From the NCBI GenBank assembly GCA_029964075.1, contig CM057147.1, positions 26,495,513 to 26,559,512 on the forward strand: 64,000 bases of DNA. Reading direction: 5' to 3'. Source of the stretch: Patiria pectinifera (taxonomy: Eukaryota > Echinodermata > Asteroidea > Valvatida > Asterinidae). Positions 27,701-36,689 of this stretch are shown here, piece by piece (within the stretch, counting starts at the first letter, position 1; each line of letters opens with the position of its first letter). The notes below the pieces were generated by a model. It did not search any database and was not told the origin of the DNA. It worked only from the letters and a program-made list of their open reading frames with translations. Both the position numbers and the translations under genes were made by a program.

Positions 27701-30700
27701 GATGCCAGAAGGTTCGAATGTCATCACGTTGTGTTGAACCTTTCCCAGTAAAGCCTGAAACAAAGTTGAAGGAGCTTAATGCTGAAGATGAAAAACCACC
27801 TCAAGTGCGAGTTAGGTAGACTGTTAAAGGCTAAACTGGAGATACAGTTACATGTAAGGTCTGCTGTAGCCTAACATCTAAGTACCACAGCAAATAGATC
27901 TGTTTTGCTGTAAAGGAATGTTGTAACAACGGTGATTCTTATAAAGGAACCAAAGGAGCTGTGAAAATCCAAAGGTCTGTAGCGAAACCCTGTAGGTATG
28001 CAGAACTCCAACTTCCGATGATCCATGCATGGGTACTGTACAAGGACATTAGTATCCCAATGATTGATGGAAGCAGCAAACCAACCGTCTCAAGAGACTG
28101 GAGAGAAGTAGAAAGCATTTCCAACTGAATTCCTTGTTGCATGTCGAGTCTGATAAAGGGCCGCCATTCGTCAGACTGCTACTGACTGAGAAGATTGAAG
28201 TAAGCCGAAACCTGATCCAGTTGGAAGTATCCTGGTCTAGATCATTCCTTAAAGAAAGATAACCTTCTGTAAAGCAACAAACAAGTGCATGTTGAGGCAG
28301 AAGCTCGTGGTCAGGGATAACTGAGGTAGACAAGAATTCTGAACAATGCTTCGAAGAAGTGTCTGACAACCCCTTTATGTATGAAGTTACATAAACCACA
28401 TCTGGCCGGATTGTAGGACAAATACTTGTTCTAAAGACTCGAAGCAGTGGGGATATGTCGAGATTCTGCTGTAAGCCAAGGATGAAGAGAAGGCCGGTCT
28501 ACAAACTCCTAGCTGAATCATGCTGGTTTGAGACCCGTTGGAGACCGACGTAGAGGATGTACATGCATGCCAAGCACCTATGAGGATTAACTTATCTCAA
28601 AGTATGGAATCCTGCACCATAAAGTCTTGCTATATAACCTGATGTTATGCCAAGAAACATTCATTCAAGACAAGAATGCCAAATAGCCAGAATTAGCAAT
28701 AAGTCCAAAAGCAATTCCACCAATCTAGACAATAAAGCAGAATGATAAAATCTCCAATAAAACTGTATCAGTTAAGGGAGATATCATGGCAACTTGCAAG
28801 GGCACCAGACAAAGAAGAGTAAGAGTAAGAATCCTTGGTCTATTGTAAAATCAACGAACCATCCCAACAGGTTGATGAATATATAAACAGGCCAGCTAAG
28901 CAAGATATTCAATGATAGAATATCAAGAATCCGAATAAGGAATCCTCCTACACAACAAACCCCAACCCAATCGTATATATTGGGAAGAAGCAGGGAAAGA
29001 ACGCTGCATCCAGACGCCAGTAACGTTTGAGTACCACTACCATTTTTTTTAAAATCTTGTAATGATATCAAACTAAGTGGCATCAGGTTGCATCCTACTA
29101 AAAGTACTATCCAAAGGTAGCTTGAGCGTAGAAACATGTGAGTCTGTAATAAGAACATGCTCAAAAGGACCAACCCACTGTTATAGGATGGAGAAACTGA
29201 AAGCTTACCGATAGCCGGTCGAGTGCTGCTAATGGAAAGGCGGCAAGGCTGTAGTGTTATCATGCATTTTCACAGAATAAATAACATTATAAGTGAAAAC
29301 CCCGAAGGTAATCTCGAACATGGGAGACGACTCCAAAGAATGAGTAATCACAATCCAATCGGCCCGAATGTCCGAAGTCAATCCTCCGTCTGAGTCCAAT
29401 TGAAAACGCAAGTTGGAACCGCAAACATTCTATCAATGGGAAAAGTGGGCTGTGAAGGCTTAGATTTACGAGTACCAGAATCTCTGCGATATGAAGGTCG
29501 AGTAGATTCGACTGGGGAATGGGTTGGAAACTGAAGGATCTTACCCACTTCCGTCATCGTAAGATTAGCCCGTTGGACATTGGAGCATGGAGGAAAAATT
29601 CCTCCATGATTGGAGAGACTATCTTCATCCACTGTCTAGCCCGAGGAAAAGAAGACCTTGAAGGAGATCTAGAATGCGAGTGTCGGCTTCGATGACCAGA
29701 ATCCGACCGTGAGTAATCACGATCACGACGAGAAGAACGATGTCGGCGCCGATGTCGATCGTCGGAGTCCGAACGGGACCGCGCACGAGACCGGGAACGG
29801 CGCCGTGAATCGCGGCGTTCTCTCCCCGCCCGGCTGGTGTGTTCACCGAAGCGTTGCGGAGAACGGAGTCTTTGTCCTGTGAAAGGTACACCATGATCTT
29901 GTGGAGAATGTGAAGAATTACCCTGATAAGATGTGTAATGGTGTGAAAATCCCATCGGAAAGGTCTGGGGATAAACCCGCGGGTCGTAGGCTGGAACACT
30001 GAGTGGATACGGAGTGCGAGTATTGTGGTCGAAGTGACGAGGATCGTTCGGGAAAAAGACCACATGTGAGGCTCCGAATGATGAAGAAAATCTCGCCGAG
30101 ATTCGCTTGTAAAACTAGGTTGAGAATACGAACCCGTAGTATGGCTGACTGAAGATGATGGTGGTGGTGGTGGTGGTGCCCCAAGCCTCTGTGACCCGGC
30201 GGGGCTGGTCGGATTACCGAGGAACCTTTGGGTTTCGAACGCCAAGCCCCGCCGTCCCGCCTGCGGCCTGCACATGCGAGTCGACCTGTTGTTCCGAAGC
30301 GTGCACGTGCTCTTGCAGACTGCCGTAAGAATGCGGGATTTGTTGGGGAGTGGCCGTAATTCTCATTGGAGAATTCTTTGACCATGTTGACCCCCGGAGA
30401 AATTCCAACTGCCGAACCCGGGAGATTGGACCCAGTCGTACCAGAGGAATTATCACGCTTGGATTGAGTAGAGGGTGACTTTCCAGTAGAACGGCTTGAG
30501 ACAGTTTTCTTTTTGTTTTGGCGGAGTCCGCCATTTTGTAATCACAGCGAGAACAGCTAAAAATTGTACGTCTTCACGCTACGCGTCGCTGAAAAAACTA
30601 GGACGAGCTATTATGTTACAGGGTCCTTTGTGGGTGTGGGGCATGCAGTGGACAATGAGGGTGTGGCTTGGGCGCTATTCTTTTCAGCGAATGTTTGTGC

Positions 30701-32845
30701 GCATGCGCGCTGATATGCAAATGTAGGTAAACAGAGGTGAGGTATTTTCTGTAATGGAATCTTTGATTAACCACAGATAACTTGGCAAGGTTTCAAATTC
30801 ATGACGTCATCAGACCGGAAGTTACTTTTATGAGAATTTGCCAACGATCATATTTTAAATTATATTCTATCATTTTATCCATGTCGTACATCTTAGCCCA
30901 TATAACGATACCATTACAATGTTCACTTTTTGCTTCCAAAAACTGTGACGTCATCAAACCGGAAGTTCGGTGTTATGAATACATTCACTTACATTTTCCA
31001 AATTTTCATACGTTATTTAACTTCACAATGAACATCCACTCCGAACTAAATCAGTATTCACTTCCCGTTTTTGACTAATGACGTTATGAAGCCAGAAATA
31101 ACTTGTATGTGTACATGGAATGTTTACTGAAATTTAATTGATTGTCCTGGACAGGATTTAATTTCCTGATACTTTGTTCTTACATTAGAATACTCATAAC
31201 TTAACTGGACAGTTTTTCATTAAAAAGTTGTCTACCCGACCACTCTGCGTTTGTAACAACAAATGCGAATATCTAGTTATTTTTTGTTTTCCTTCCTAAC
31301 CCTCCATCATGCTTAACAGATAAAATGGGGGAACGAGCTTGTTTATATACAAAAAGATTGCCGTGGAAATTTCACTTTTTTATGATGCAACCAATCCAAC
31401 AAAGAGTCTCAACCTGAGCCCAATAAGCCATTTGCGAGTTAAATTTGAATAAAATCTGGAACGTTGACTTAATCCAATGCTTTGCATGTTTCAACTTTGC
31501 AAAGAGACTGTTACTATATCACATGATTGGGGGCTAGCCCAGGTTGGACGAAGTCTTCATTGCAATACGACTAACGTCCAGGACAAGACTTTTCTACATG
31601 AAATCATACAACATTTTTACCAGAGTTTTGTTATGTTTTACCTCGTTAAATAGAAGCTAATATTTCACGCCTACATACTCTATGTATCCTTATCTGTTGG
31701 GTTGCTGGGTTCAGGAATTCCATATGCGATGCTGACTAACGTTAATCAGGAAAATAAACTCCAAAGCAACGTTAAACTTGTACGTGTCTGTAGTCGCTTT
31801 TCATCAGTTTATTCCCAGAGTCGTACGTCATGTACAATGTACGTACAAATGTACGTGCGTACAATCCGAAAGCGCGCACGCACGCTAAGCGCCCTCATTT
31901 GTTTAGTTTTGGTTGGAACCGTGACGTCACTCCAGCCAACCGATGTCAGGAAAACGCTCAACCAATGACCAAAGCCGAAACGTGTTTCCGGTAACTGGCG
32001 CGAAAACATGCTCGGTCATTGGATTAGCGACCGCACCTTCAAGTAAGTGCGCGTGCGTATGAGGGTGGTTACCAAGCAAATCGCGCGTGCGCACTGCATA
32101 TTCATGCGGCATAGTCTGTCCCCCGGACTAGATGTGATATGAGCGTCGAGAATAATTGTCCGGTCTAGGGAACCAGACTACACGCTGCACAGTACAGACG
32201 TACATGATGTACGACTAGAATAGACTCGGCGGTGAGAAACTGATGAAAAGAGACTACACACGTACAAGTTTAACGATGCTTTCGAGTTTATTTTCCTGAT
32301 TGACGTCAGTCAGCATCGCATATGGAATTCCTGAACCCAGCGTACTAACAGATAAGGACACATAGAATACTACGACGTAAAAATTAGCTTCTCCAACAAG
32401 GTAAAAATATTAAAATTATTGGTCAGAAATGTTTTCGTTCGGTTGTGAGCACATGTGTACTCAGGACTCCCTCCGTAACGTAGGGAGGAAAGGGAGTCCA
32501 CCAGGGCTAGATTGGGGGCAAGAATTTTCTGCAACAGTAAGCACTGTTTTTTTGCTAACTCAGTAAAAGGACAATAGGCCAGACATTCAGCTTCAGCAAA
32601 TAATGTAACAGGGAGAAAGGTGAAGAAGAAGAGAAACGGGAAGGGGTACTTCCAATTTAAACAAAAAAAAAAAACTTTACCTGAAATCTAATTTGATCTT
32701 CTCCCTGCATCAGAAGCTTCATATCCTTCCAGTCAAAGGATGCCTTCTGCCGGTAGAGGTCTAGGGGACCGGTTGGCATGTCGGGCACCAGTTTGGACCA
32801 ATCCGCTGGGACGGCCGGACCCTCCGAAACTGCTGTAGATTCCAT
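3679..32845 (-). CDS. ACOX3: Peroxisomal acyl-CoA oxidase 3 (pristanoyl-CoA oxidase), complete, 15 coding exons
   Basis: This is an FAD-dependent peroxisomal enzyme that oxidises branched or long acyl-CoA to trans-2-enoyl-CoA and releases H2O2. It catalyses the first step of peroxisomal beta-oxidation. Exons in transcript order: 32681-32845, 19116-19346, 17640-17714, 15645-15734, 14326-14558, 13040-13136, 11877-12059, 10436-10558, 9409-9529, 8372-8494, 6882-6995, 5887-6041, 5133-5268, 4228-4382, 3679-3783. All junctions are GT-AG and phases chain without a break to 701 residues; vertebrate ACOX3 is about 700. Landmarks are [11 protein letters not shown] near 120, [16 protein letters not shown] near 164-179, [16 protein letters not shown] near 250-265, [17 protein letters not shown] near 340-355, CREACGGHG near 428-436, and NCTYEGDNN with the presumed catalytic Glu near 457. 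The C-terminus is AKL, a PTS1 signal. DPKTL and DVTPEGKY favour ACOX3 over ACOX1. Intron 1 is about 13.3 kb and full of mobile elements. Confidence 0.96.
3971..4100 (+). mobile_element. Truncated Tc1/mariner-pogo-like MITE
   Basis: It starts with TACAGTCGACTCTCGTTA, the same terminus as the full element at 9959-10149, and shares internal GTGCACATAAAT sequence with it on the opposite strand. The other end is not found. It lies in the last ACOX3 intron. Confidence 0.55.
5610..5755 (-). mobile_element. tRNA-derived SINE
   Basis: On the minus strand there is an A-box-like TGTGGGTAAAGCGCTTG and a B box GGTTCGAATCT about 45 nt apart. The body contains GTAGAGTTGT and TTGATTCTCTCCTGT. The same body occurs at 17085-17335, so this is a dispersed family. 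It lies in an ACOX3 intron. Confidence 0.75.
6440..6740 (-). repeat. Dispersed repeat, copy 1
   Basis: The block includes AAATGTCCCGCCCATGGGAC, GGCAAGATGGCG-like and GTACTATGTACACGCAGTGG-like stretches. They recur in the opposite orientation at 49833-50090 inside PIGS. It is a transposon-like repeat; no termini were defined. Confidence 0.6.
7766..8289 (+). mobile_element. TTAA-flanked MITE (family 2)
   Basis: It is bounded by TTAA on both sides, with termini related to TTAAAGGGAATATACA. The whole element recurs inverted at 43387-43917. TTAA target duplication suggests mobilisation by a piggyBac or Kolobok transposase. It lies in ACOX3 intron 10 or 11 and has no coding potential. A partial copy seems to lie at 7040-7225. 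Confidence 0.7.
8372..8494 (-). CDS. ACOX3: ACOX3 exon 10 (catalytic glutamate)
   Basis: The exon carries [18 protein letters not shown], which holds the active-site Glu of the acyl-CoA oxidase family. It follows exon 9 with the CGGHG motif. Splice sites are TTATAG and GCAG|GTGGGT. Confidence 0.95.
8776..9287 (+). mobile_element. TTAA-flanked MITE (family 1), intact copy
   Basis: TTAA flanks both ends and the termini are inverted around CATCATTTG and CAAATGATGG. It is closely related to 34019-34576 and to the element split at 34727-38820. It contains a GC-rich stretch with GCGCGCG near 9030. It supplies the uninterrupted sequence used to define the nested insertion at 34812. Confidence 0.75.
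9959..10149. mobile_element. Tc1/mariner-pogo-like MITE
   Basis: The terminal inverted repeats are TACAGTCGACTCTCGTTA on the left and the reverse complement of TACAGTCGAGTCTCGTTA on the right, 17 of 18 matching. TA at both ends could be the target duplication. The 190-bp length and the CAGT start fit pogo/Tigger-type non-autonomous elements. It sits in ACOX3 intron 8. Confidence 0.75.
10642..11077. mobile_element. Near-perfect palindromic TTAA element
   Basis: TTAA AGAGGTTGTGG opens the element and its reverse complement closes it. The two arms, about 205 nt each, are almost identical over their length around a short centre near 10860. The left arm has a small insertion near 10790 and single-base changes. 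The long palindrome explains overlapping open frames on both strands, none of which is a real gene. It lies in ACOX3 intron 7. Confidence 0.85.
13880..14140 (+). repeat. Dispersed repeat (TTGACGCGCATGAT family), copy 1
   Basis: The segment runs from TGGATTGTACAGACAAGGTG to GACCAGAGATCGACTT. It matches 33425-33705 in the same orientation with scattered changes. Its class is unknown. Confidence 0.65.
15373..15447 (+). tRNA. tRNA-like sequence, probably a pseudogene or SINE head
   Basis: GGCTGGATAGCTCAGTTGG is a good A box with D arm. An anticodon stem CCGGA/TCCGG encloses ACGGCAA, and GGTTCAAGCC resembles a B box. The acceptor ends GGGCTGG and CCAGTCC pair. However, position 33 would be C rather than T, the T stem does not pair, and there is one extra base. 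I therefore read it as tRNA-derived rather than a functional tRNA gene. It lies in an ACOX3 intron. Confidence 0.5.
15645..15734 (-). CDS. ACOX3: ACOX3 exon 4 (acyl-CoA oxidase signature)
   Basis: This 30-codon exon encodes [16 protein letters not shown] followed by [14 protein letters not shown]. It is the highly conserved TELxHGSN segment lining the FAD and substrate pocket in acyl-CoA oxidases. It is flanked by CAACAG and CAG|GTTAGT. Confidence 0.95.
17085..17335 (-). mobile_element. tRNA-derived SINE, longer copy
   Basis: The minus strand shows an A-box-like head, B box GGTTCGATTCC and the same GTAGAGTTGTTCATTGATTC body as the copy at 5610-5755. A tail of repeated CCGGTTTTCCTCC-type units follows. 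It lies in an ACOX3 intron. Confidence 0.75.
19404..20800 (+). repeat. GACGTCA-rich repeat, copy A
   Basis: The repeat opens with the hairpin at 19410-19436, then carries several GATGACGTCATC motifs and CTTCCGG/CCGGAAG inverted pairs. It matches copy B (24518-25437 joined to 30761-31260) through most of its length. Copy A spans uninterrupted the site where copy B is split by the DIRS element (near 20300). The class of the repeat is unknown; no protein is recognised. Confidence 0.75.
19410..19436. repeat. Perfect hairpin in repeat copy A
   Basis: GAGTGGTCGGG and CCCGACCACTC flank a short CACAA-type loop, an 11-bp perfect stem. Related hairpins occur at 22231-22255, 23677-23701 and 24532-24557. 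Confidence 0.85.
21250..21410 (+). repeat. Fragment of the GACGTCA-rich repeat
   Basis: GACTTTAGCCTAAAATCAAA and GGTTTACGGTATGATCATAA match the interior of copy A near 19800-19880. This is an internal fragment without the ends. Confidence 0.6.
21571..23003 (+). repeat. Tandem duplication unit C1
   Basis: It begins GTTTTTGGGAATCGTCCCTC and is repeated almost entirely as unit C2. C1 carries a TA microsatellite (near 22028-22060) absent from C2 and lacks about 55 bp of the embedded SINE that C2 has. Hairpins lie at 22163-22188 and 22231-22255. Confidence 0.85.
22300..22475 (-). mobile_element. tRNA-derived SINE within unit C1
   Basis: The minus strand has TCGTGGTCTGGAGT, the B box GGGTTCGAGTCC and a tail CCCTTGGGCAAGGCACTTTG. 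A conserved tail of this kind is shared by many invertebrate SINEs. An internal deletion relative to the C2 copy is evident. Confidence 0.75.
23031..24513 (+). repeat. Tandem duplication unit C2
   Basis: Second copy of C1 in direct orientation, highly similar along its full length. It ends CATTCTAGTT immediately before the hairpin that opens repeat copy B. The SINE (23745-23970, minus) is more complete here. Confidence 0.85.
23745..23970 (-). mobile_element. tRNA-derived SINE within unit C2
   Basis: Same head and B box as the C1 copy, plus the segment with CTGTCAGAGCATGGATGG that C1 has lost. Confidence 0.75.
24518..25437 (+). repeat. GACGTCA-rich repeat, copy B, left part
   Basis: Starts with a triple complementary motif (GACCACTC, GAGTGGTCGGG, CCCGACCACT) at 24521-24557. 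It then follows copy A until GATATT at 25437, where the DIRS element interrupts it. Confidence 0.75.
25438..25631 (-). repeat. DIRS inverted terminal repeat (left on this strand)
   Basis: Shares TTTACCTACATTTGCATATC, GCGCATGCGCACAAACATTC and GGACCCTGTAACATAATAGC with the reverse complement of 30588-30760. The outer edge (TCCTAAAATCC...) is unique to this end. Confidence 0.85.
25655..25756. repeat. DIRS internal complementary region
   Basis: 25656-25710 is the reverse complement of the left edge of the element. 25711-25756 is the reverse complement of the right edge. The two are joined without a gap, as in a template for circle-junction synthesis. It lies next to the 3' end of the minus-strand element. 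Confidence 0.85.
29300..30534 (-). pseudogene. Gag-like ORF of the DIRS element, frameshifted
   Basis: A first frame begins [20 protein letters not shown] near 30534. The better-looking frame (29554-30063) is rich in proline, histidine and tyrosine and then enters an RS-rich basic tract ([20 protein letters not shown]). It continues in another frame with [18 protein letters not shown]. At least two frame changes are needed, so it is broken. Basic, SR-like tracts fit the nucleic-acid-binding role of DIRS gag. There is no homology I can name beyond position and composition. Confidence 0.5.
30588..30760 (-). repeat. DIRS inverted terminal repeat (right on this strand)
   Basis: Reverse complement of the inner part of the left repeat. 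It ends GTAATGGAAT at 30760, whose complement opens the second half of the internal complementary region. Confidence 0.85.
30761..31260 (+). repeat. GACGTCA-rich repeat, copy B, right part
   Basis: Resumes CTTTGATTAACCACAGATAA exactly where copy A continues after GATATT. It ends near 31226-31245 with CCCGACCACTC, half of the hairpin found at its left end. Confidence 0.75.
31635..32410. mobile_element. Foldback element with about 190-bp inverted ends
   Basis: Left 31635-31830 and right 32200-32405 are inverted copies sharing CAGGAATTCCATATGCGATG, AGGAAAATAAACTC, GTTAAACTTGTACGTG and TTTTCATCAGTTT. The centre is GC-rich and unrelated. It lies about 270 bp into intron 1 from ACOX3 exon 1. No target duplication could be fixed. 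Confidence 0.7.
32681..32845 (-). CDS. ACOX3: ACOX3 exon 1 (start codon)
   Basis: Translation begins MESTAVSEG and runs into [20 protein letters not shown], the N-terminal start region of ACOX3. The exon ends IRFQ at CAG|GTAAAG, phase 0. Exon 2 continues [13 protein letters not shown], as the family expects. No other in-frame Met precedes it in the exon. Confidence 0.92.
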
Positions 32846-33424
32846 CCTCTCACGTTTAAAGATCTTCAGATACTTCTAACGCTGCTCAGTCTGTTGATTG
32901 GATGCTGTTTTGAAAGAGGGCATTTCAAATTTGAAAACGACCTTCATCTTAGAAAGTACAAAATGATAAAAAAGTATTTAAAATGATAAAAAGAAAACCT
33001 AAAAGAAGTGAGGATTGTATTTGTCATACCACACAGGCACTCAGTGCAGATCAACCTGTGGTTCACAAATGAATGATCAAAATCGAAGTATTGTACCGGG
33101 TAGATAGCCCGAGGCCTTGTTAGATATGGTGCGACACACAATGGGATACTGATAAGTGCCCATCCAATTAAAATTCTTGGTCTCTACAAGTACATGAACC
33201 TCTATCTAGGCAAGGGGCTGCATTTAGGTCAAGCGCTAAGCCCCATCAGATAAATACCCACATGTAGTTTATCACATAGCAGTCAGAGTCCACTTTGATC
33301 ATGTAACAGTCTACTGTTATTTCACTTCTTTTCCAAGTAAGGCCAAAAAAAAAAAATATTCGGTCTCTGGTCAGACCAAAGTTCCGGTATTGACGCGGGG
33401 ACGCGGCTTTTTCTTTTCTTATTT
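32846..33424. promoter_or_regulatory. ACOX3: ACOX3 upstream region (5' UTR/promoter expected)
   Basis: This sequence is directly upstream of the ACOX3 start codon. No TATA box or other clear core element stands out, and I see no other gene in it. The assignment rests on position alone. Confidence 0.3.
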
Positions 33425-33705
33425 TTTCTTCAAGCTTGGATTGTACAAACAAGGTGGGGTACTATTTAGCTTTTTTGGTGTCCTCATGTACATTGGTGTC
33501 CTCCATAATTTGCCTTGGTGCTCTCGATCATTTGCCTTGGTGCAATTTCCCATTCCTTGGTAATCTTTGGTAAAAAAAAATTGAGGAGGTGCGGCAATAG
33601 AGATCGCTGTTGGAGCTACCACGGAACATTTTGGAAAAAAAAAAGATTGACGCGCATGATTAAAATCGACGCACGCGCTGACCAGAGACCCACTTATTTT
33701 TTTGG
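33425..33705 (+). repeat. Dispersed repeat (TTGACGCGCATGAT family), copy 2
   Basis: Direct copy of 13880-14140 with a few small insertions, including TGGATTGTACAAACAAGGTG and GATTGACGCGCATGATTAAA. Confidence 0.65.
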
Positions 33706-34018
33706 CCTAACAGTTGTGGACATAAAAATTAAATGTGCACACTGGAATTGAAAGCAATATTTCTGCAGCTCACATTTCCTGTTTCTATAGGATCGAAGGA
33801 CCTAAAAGCAGACCCAAAAGACTCTGAGGCTGACAAGTTAGTATTTACATGTTGTAAGAAAATAATTATAATACACATGTACCCCTTTCTACTAACTTGT
33901 ACTTCATCGTCTTCGCATTTAGTCATGTTAGTACTTATGTGTTTACTTTCTTAGAGTTTAGGCATGCACTCTCCTGAAGACAGTCAGAGCATACTGACCC
34001 GAACGTCTTACTTGCACT

Positions 34019-34576
34019 TTAAAGGTAGAGAACATCATTTGCAGCTGCCCAAAACAGTAACTGACCAAATTATTGTTGAAAGGCTTACTTGGATGTAATG
34101 GCACAAAACTCCCTGTGAAATTATTCTTTCTGGCATGCTGTCATTTTGAAGAAAACAGGAAAAGAAGGTCACTTCCAAAGATGCCTCTACAGATGCATTT
34201 TTGGAAATTTCCGTTAGCAATTTGTATTTAATTCAGCAACTCGAGCGCGCAAGCGTTGGCGCGACGCACCTGCGCCCGGGGTTGCTATAATTCGGCGTGT
34301 GTGACACAATACTATGTGCGTGTTCAGTGTGTGACACATCGCACAGCTGCACTCGGCTGGACGCTGACTTCCGGCGCAATTCAAAACATGATTTGGCAAC
34401 TTATGAATTGAAATCGAGATCCTAGAATATTGTTTTCTCAGAATTTACAGCATTCACTGAGCTAAAACGTCATCAGGTTAGTTGTTAAGCATCCTTTTCA
34501 GATTTTGAGCATTTTTGTTGCTTCAAAGGAAAAAAATGCACAAATGAGAAATGATGTACCAGTACTCTACCTTTAA
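34019..34576 (+). mobile_element. TTAA-flanked MITE (family 1), second copy
   Basis: TTAA-bounded, starting TTAAAGGTAGAGAACATCAT and ending in its inverted form. The interior matches 8776-9287. It lies between the divergent ACOX3 and PIGS genes. Confidence 0.72.
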
Positions 34577-35167
34577 AGACTAAAATTATAAAATGGCATA
34601 AGCTTTCGTAGCTCTACAGCTAATTCATCAGTCACAATGCAGAGAGACATCCTAAGTCAATAACACATGTGTACTGTTTGGGGGAAGATAGTTCAAACAA
34701 AGGCTGGTGGTATGACTCATATAGAGTTAAAGCTATAGTCCATCATTTGCAGCTATCCGAAAAGTAACTGGCGTAATTACTGTTGAAAAACAAACTTGGT
34801 TGAAAGATAGTAGTGGACCAGCCAAACAAGGAAAAGTCCTCTAGAAAAAAAATTCACGGCATTTTTGGGTAATAGTTGGCATCCATGCTAGATCAATTCT
34901 CTGAACCATTACAAATAAGATGTGGGTGGATGCCACCATCAATTTTGGATTTTAAGGTCATTTTCAAGGTCAAATGAGGTCAAATAAGGTCAAATTTCAA
35001 ATTTTTACAATTATGTAGCAAATTTTATCTAGACTAATAGATCTATCCACTTAAACTATTTTTATTATCATGTACATATCCCCAGCTTGTTAATTTCATT
35101 AATAAAATGTTCATTTTAACACACAACAATATGGCATTAGGAAACACAAAAGTGTGATTTTCTTCAA

Positions 35168-36448
35168 ATGTGTATATCTAAGTTGGGGTCCTTTATGGAC
35201 ATTTCAAATCATATGGGCCAGCAGTATACCATCATAACAGCTGACCTGCCACTGTGTAGCAGGGGCAAGGAACTCGTATGGGCGAATCCCAAGTTCGAGA
35301 AAGTAATTTTTCTCTTGGGAGGACTCCATGTCTGCTTCAACTTTTTGAAATTAGCCATTGGTCAACACATGGAAAATGCTGGCCTTGATGATGCTGGACT
35401 GAAGCAGGTGTGCAAGCAGCCAACTATGCTTGATGGCAAAGCCTACTACACTGTACTGCTGTGAGAAGGTACCAACTTGTGTGTGAAGCTCTGTAGCACA
35501 TCAAATGGGAAATGTTTGAGTCCTGGCTGGTTGAAAATGGTCATGAAAATGATATGGGAGTGAAAAAAAAACTTACCCCAAAATGTGGCTAAGTTATTAA
35601 CAAAGATTGATGTCAGCAAAACAGAGCAACTGTGTAATGCCGTGGAACAGCTGTCAAATTTTCTGAACAGTAAGAGTGTTCAAGGTCTCATCAAAGAGTT
35701 TGACAAGAAGCAGTCTAACAATGCAAACTTCACCTTGTGGTCAACATACATGGAAACGGTGGAGGTCCTACTTGACTTCATCAGGGCAGAGAGAGATGGT
35801 AACCGGACTCTTCATATTGAAGCCTTTGCAGCAATACTGCCATGGCTCACCATACACGACCACACAAAATATGCAAGATGGGATGGGGATTAGTCTATCT
35901 TGCAGACATGAAACTCCTTAAGGAGACAGAACCAGATGTTTATGCTGAGTTCATCGATGGTAATTTTGTTGTGAAAAGATCCCACAGGCGCTTAATTCAA
36001 CCAGGTTCCCGCTGATCAAGCAACTGAGTGAATGCAGAATGGAATAATTGGCATTACACGGAATGATCAAGCCAGAGACAGGTTTTGCATCACATGGTCA
36101 GAACGATCACGCATCACGCAGGACACGAGATCTCTCTTCAACCTGGAAGATGAGGAGAAAGAAACCACCTTCGTCTGTACTGATAGTCTTCACTCCAGGA
36201 GAAAGCGTGATGTTGACGATGTGAAGAAGCTTGTAACACAGCTAAGAAGATTTGATATGTTTCAAATACACGCAACCTCGACCGAAGAAGATGGAGACGA
36301 CCTGGATGAAAAAGACATCCCTTTGGTATCATTGGCAACAAGAGACACTGCACCAAGTGACGTAGTGAGCGATCTACTCACAGATCAAGATGGAGGATAT
36401 CAGCACCTTCTCACCACTGTCAAGCAACTCCTGATAGAAAAAATGTAG
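35168..36448 (+). pseudogene. Transposon protein, N-terminal and middle fragments, frameshifted
   Basis: Three successive frames form one broken protein. 35168-35464 holds YTIITADLPL then VIFLLGGLHVCFNFL. 35585-35893 holds a stretch ending RDGNRTLHIEAFAAILPWL and HDHTKYARW. The region from about 35900 to 36448 holds GNFVVKRSHRRF then GITRNDQARDRF. I recognise this motif order (LGGxHxxxNFL, RxGxxxLHxxxxxxxLPxF, HxxYAR, GITRxxxAxxR) from long uncharacterised proteins common in cnidarian, echinoderm and fish genomes. Function is unknown; frameshifts and stops separate the pieces. Confidence 0.6.
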
Positions 36449-36689
36449 GGTTTCAGAACGTTATTAGAAAACATTACTCAAAAAGCTTCGCTGACCTATA
36501 CAAAGCAAGCGTTTCCACCAAGTATAATGTACAGCAAACTATCAAAGCTGACAGAAAGTAACTCCAGAGACTGCTCAATGCTGTTGTTACTGCAGGTCAG
36601 CCATTAGAAATGCCAGTAATACTGAAGCACGAACTATCCGTAATTCCTGTGTCTTTGGCAAAGGCTGGAGCTGAAATGCACTCTGAATT

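Larger units (their letters stand above)
25438..30760 (-). mobile_element. DIRS-type tyrosine-recombinase retrotransposon, decayed
   Basis: This is an insertion of 5,323 bp into repeat copy B. Copy A reads GATATTCTTTG across the empty site, so no target duplication was made, as expected for recombinase integration. Long inverted terminal repeats lie at about 25438-25631 and 30588-30760 and differ at their outer 40 nt. An internal complementary region at 25655-25756 reads GGATTTTAGGA|ATTCCATTAC. That is exactly the reverse complement of the right end joined to the left end. This arrangement is the hallmark of DIRS elements. Coding is on the minus strand: a gag-like region (about 29300-30534) comes first, then about 3.4 kb of heavily interrupted frames where RT, RNase H and the recombinase should lie. 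One stretch near 28000 faintly resembles an RNase H start. I could not identify an intact RT or recombinase. Confidence 0.82.

Noticed and set aside
29625-30385. Histidine- or proline-rich frames as host genes
   Set aside because: They are other-frame readings of the DIRS gag-like region; the GTG repeat near 30160 makes the homopolymers.
25438-30760. LTR retrotransposon
   Set aside because: The terminal repeats are inverted, not direct, and there is an internal complementary region and no target duplication.
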